From positions 19,158,001 through 19,222,000 of the forward strand of contig NC_135242.1 of assembly GCF_947623445.1 (NCBI RefSeq): a stretch of DNA of 64,000 nucleotides, given 5' to 3'. This DNA is from Clavelina lepadiformis. Taxonomy: Eukaryota > Chordata > Ascidiacea > Aplousobranchia > Clavelinidae. Below, in pieces: positions 63,101 through 64,000 of this stretch; position 1 is the stretch's first letter; every line of letters starts with the position of its first letter. A program made the translations under genes and the position numbers. The notes under the pieces are model-generated. The model saw only the letters and a list, made by a program, of their open reading frames with translations, did not search any database and was not told the origin of the DNA.

Positions 63101-63543
63101 ATTTTTGTGAAGCTATTCTACTAACTTAAACAAAAATACATCATTATCTATATGCACATCGAAAAGGCATAATATTGTTCACAGAAGAGTGATACAAAAG
63201 AATATTTAAAGAAAACTGCATGTTTTTCTAAGATCTTATGGAAAGTTGCGGCATTAGATCTCGACAGGAGACTGTTAAGTCATTTAATGAAAAAAATAGG
63301 TGGAAGAAAAGAGGATTATCTGTTAGCCCTTCAAAATTCAAGTATAAATACTTATTGTTGTATATTTTCATGCACGCTACGTTAATAATATAGTATTTGG
63401 TATTTGTTAAATATGTGATATTATGATTTAGCGTAAAGTTGACCTGGCAAAAGTATGCAGTACTGGTAAGTATTTATGCTTTTGACGGTTCGGTGGTCAT
63501 TTCTCATGGTGGAATCGAATGTGGTCAAGGAATCAATACAAAG
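54170..63543 (+). CDS. Aldehyde oxidase/xanthine dehydrogenase family enzyme, gene C (exons 1-20, runs off the window)
   Basis: Exons: 54170-54370, 55243-55403, 56258-56417, 56483-56678, 56860-57077, 57230-57412, 57952-58032, 58250-58421, 58605-58690, 58825-58986, 59178-59331, 59539-59652, 59834-60009, 60120-60286, 61106-61293, 62215-62328, 62546-62626, 62775-62939, 63233-63341, 63432-63543. Intron positions and phases match genes A and B; five exons differ by one to three codons. No break is seen. It keeps CGEGGCGSC, QCGYC, HICRC, GGGFGGK and GGIECGQG, and the Mo-site Gln (ATQAQ). Bovine E802 aligns to Leu, R880 to Gly, and F914 to Pro (WCRAPG), so a substrate other than xanthine is likely. 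The six expected C-terminal exons, with the catalytic Glu, lie beyond 64000. Start 54170 aligns with the starts of A and B; an upstream in-frame Met at 54119 is less likely. Confidence 0.9.
54616..54790 (-). repeat. Dispersed repeat in intron 1 of gene C
   Basis: The minus strand (ctagttttcatttggattat, gagtcagcccagttg, gttatctctaggacctgg) matches 32200-32360 at the end of duplication copy 1. No ends or target duplications are clear, so its type is unknown. Confidence 0.75.
61394..62017. mobile_element. Tigger/pogo-type MITE in intron 15 of gene C
   Basis: Inverted ends CAGTCGAATCCGCTTAATTC and its complement, flanked by TA on both sides (61392-61393, 62018-62019). Further CCGCTTAATTCGGAC motifs occur inside near 61510, 61930 and 61953. 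No transposase frame is present. Confidence 0.92.
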
Positions 63544-63591
63544 GTGAGTTATTAAAGAACTTACAGAGAAAGAATTAGGTTTAATTTAGAA

Positions 63592-64000
63592 CAGCGTGGT
63601 CCAACTTCTTTTCATCGCAGGCCAAAATCAGAAATTTTTTTTATCTTGCGGGCCAATGTTTTTAAATTAGAACTGAAAAAAGTTCTCTTTTTTAATTAAA
63701 ACTGAAATTAGAATAGTTCAAAATTTAGCTATTAAATGCTGATCAATGTGACATCTGCGGTCGAGGTTCTTCGTCGACAATAGCGTTGGTATCCACGGGA
63801 ATCGTAGTTGTGGCCATGCGAAGGCAAGCCTGAAGAGCCTCGTTTCCAAGTTGATTTCGATTTTTTGTTTTAATATTGTTCATTGCTGAAAACGTACATT
63901 CACAAATGTATGTACCTACTTCCAAACATAGAGTACAGCTTCATAGCAGCATCTTTTAAAAGGGGAAACCTCTCCTTTGAGACAAACTTGCGGCCCGCGG
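63592..64000 (-). mobile_element. hAT element, left part only, in intron 20 of gene C
   Basis: Begins CAGCGTGGTCCAAC at 63592 and runs past the window. The minus-strand frame 63743-63925 holds the hAT C-terminal dimerisation motif (CECTFSAMNNIKTKNRNQLG), like ZBED5/FAM200-type hAT proteins. The GC-rich cttgcggcccgcgg at the very end recalls the nested MITE at 14584-14901. Confidence 0.8.

Overview
The window is animal genomic DNA. Genes have many short exons with GT-AG introns, the sequence is AT-rich, and it is heavily salted with DNA transposons (hAT, pogo/Tigger, PIF/Harbinger), LINE pieces and solo LTRs. Gene content (an LRATD/FAM84-like gene, a YOD1/OTU1 deubiquitinase, aldehyde-oxidase-like molybdo-flavoenzymes) fits an invertebrate animal. 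A tunicate or other marine invertebrate is plausible, but I cannot fix the species from sequence alone.

Left part (1-10.5 kb): a small four-exon C2H2 zinc-finger gene (minus strand), then two single-exon plus-strand genes, an LRATD-like protein that lacks the LRAT catalytic Cys, and a complete YOD1/OTU1 deubiquitinase. These are followed by a striking foldback element (8426-9679). Its two inverted arms are minisatellites of about 22-23 units each, and it is bounded by an 8-bp target-site duplication. A decayed LINE reverse-transcriptase fragment follows.

Centre (10.5-52.9 kb): a tandem segmental duplication. Each copy carries one complete 26-exon, 1278-codon aldehyde oxidase/xanthine dehydrogenase family gene on the minus strand (gene A, 11439-23708; gene B, 35615-44643) plus upstream sequence. 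All 26 exon lengths are identical between A and B and I found no break in either frame. Mobile elements separate the copies. One hAT MITE in intron 15 is shared, so it is older than the duplication. Most others sit in one copy opposite an empty site in the other: in copy 1 a 2.9-kb transposon with a nested MITE, another MITE and a PHD-finger pogo element; in copy 2 a LINE with a solo LTR inside it, a 3.1-kb block pushed between gene B and its upstream block, and a Harbinger element. Copy 1 also has a CCATGG-rich minisatellite split by a hAT element with a perfect 8-bp target duplication.

Right part (52.9-64 kb): a third, more diverged paralogue (gene C) on the plus strand. Twenty exons are visible, with the same exon phases as A and B, and it runs off the window. 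It has a Tigger-type MITE in intron 15 and the start of a hAT element in intron 20. In all three paralogues the residues at the positions that give mammalian xanthine dehydrogenase its purine specificity (bovine E802, R880, F914) are replaced, while the molybdenum-site Gln and, in A and B, the catalytic Glu are kept. An aldehyde-oxidase-like or other non-purine substrate is therefore more likely than xanthine.
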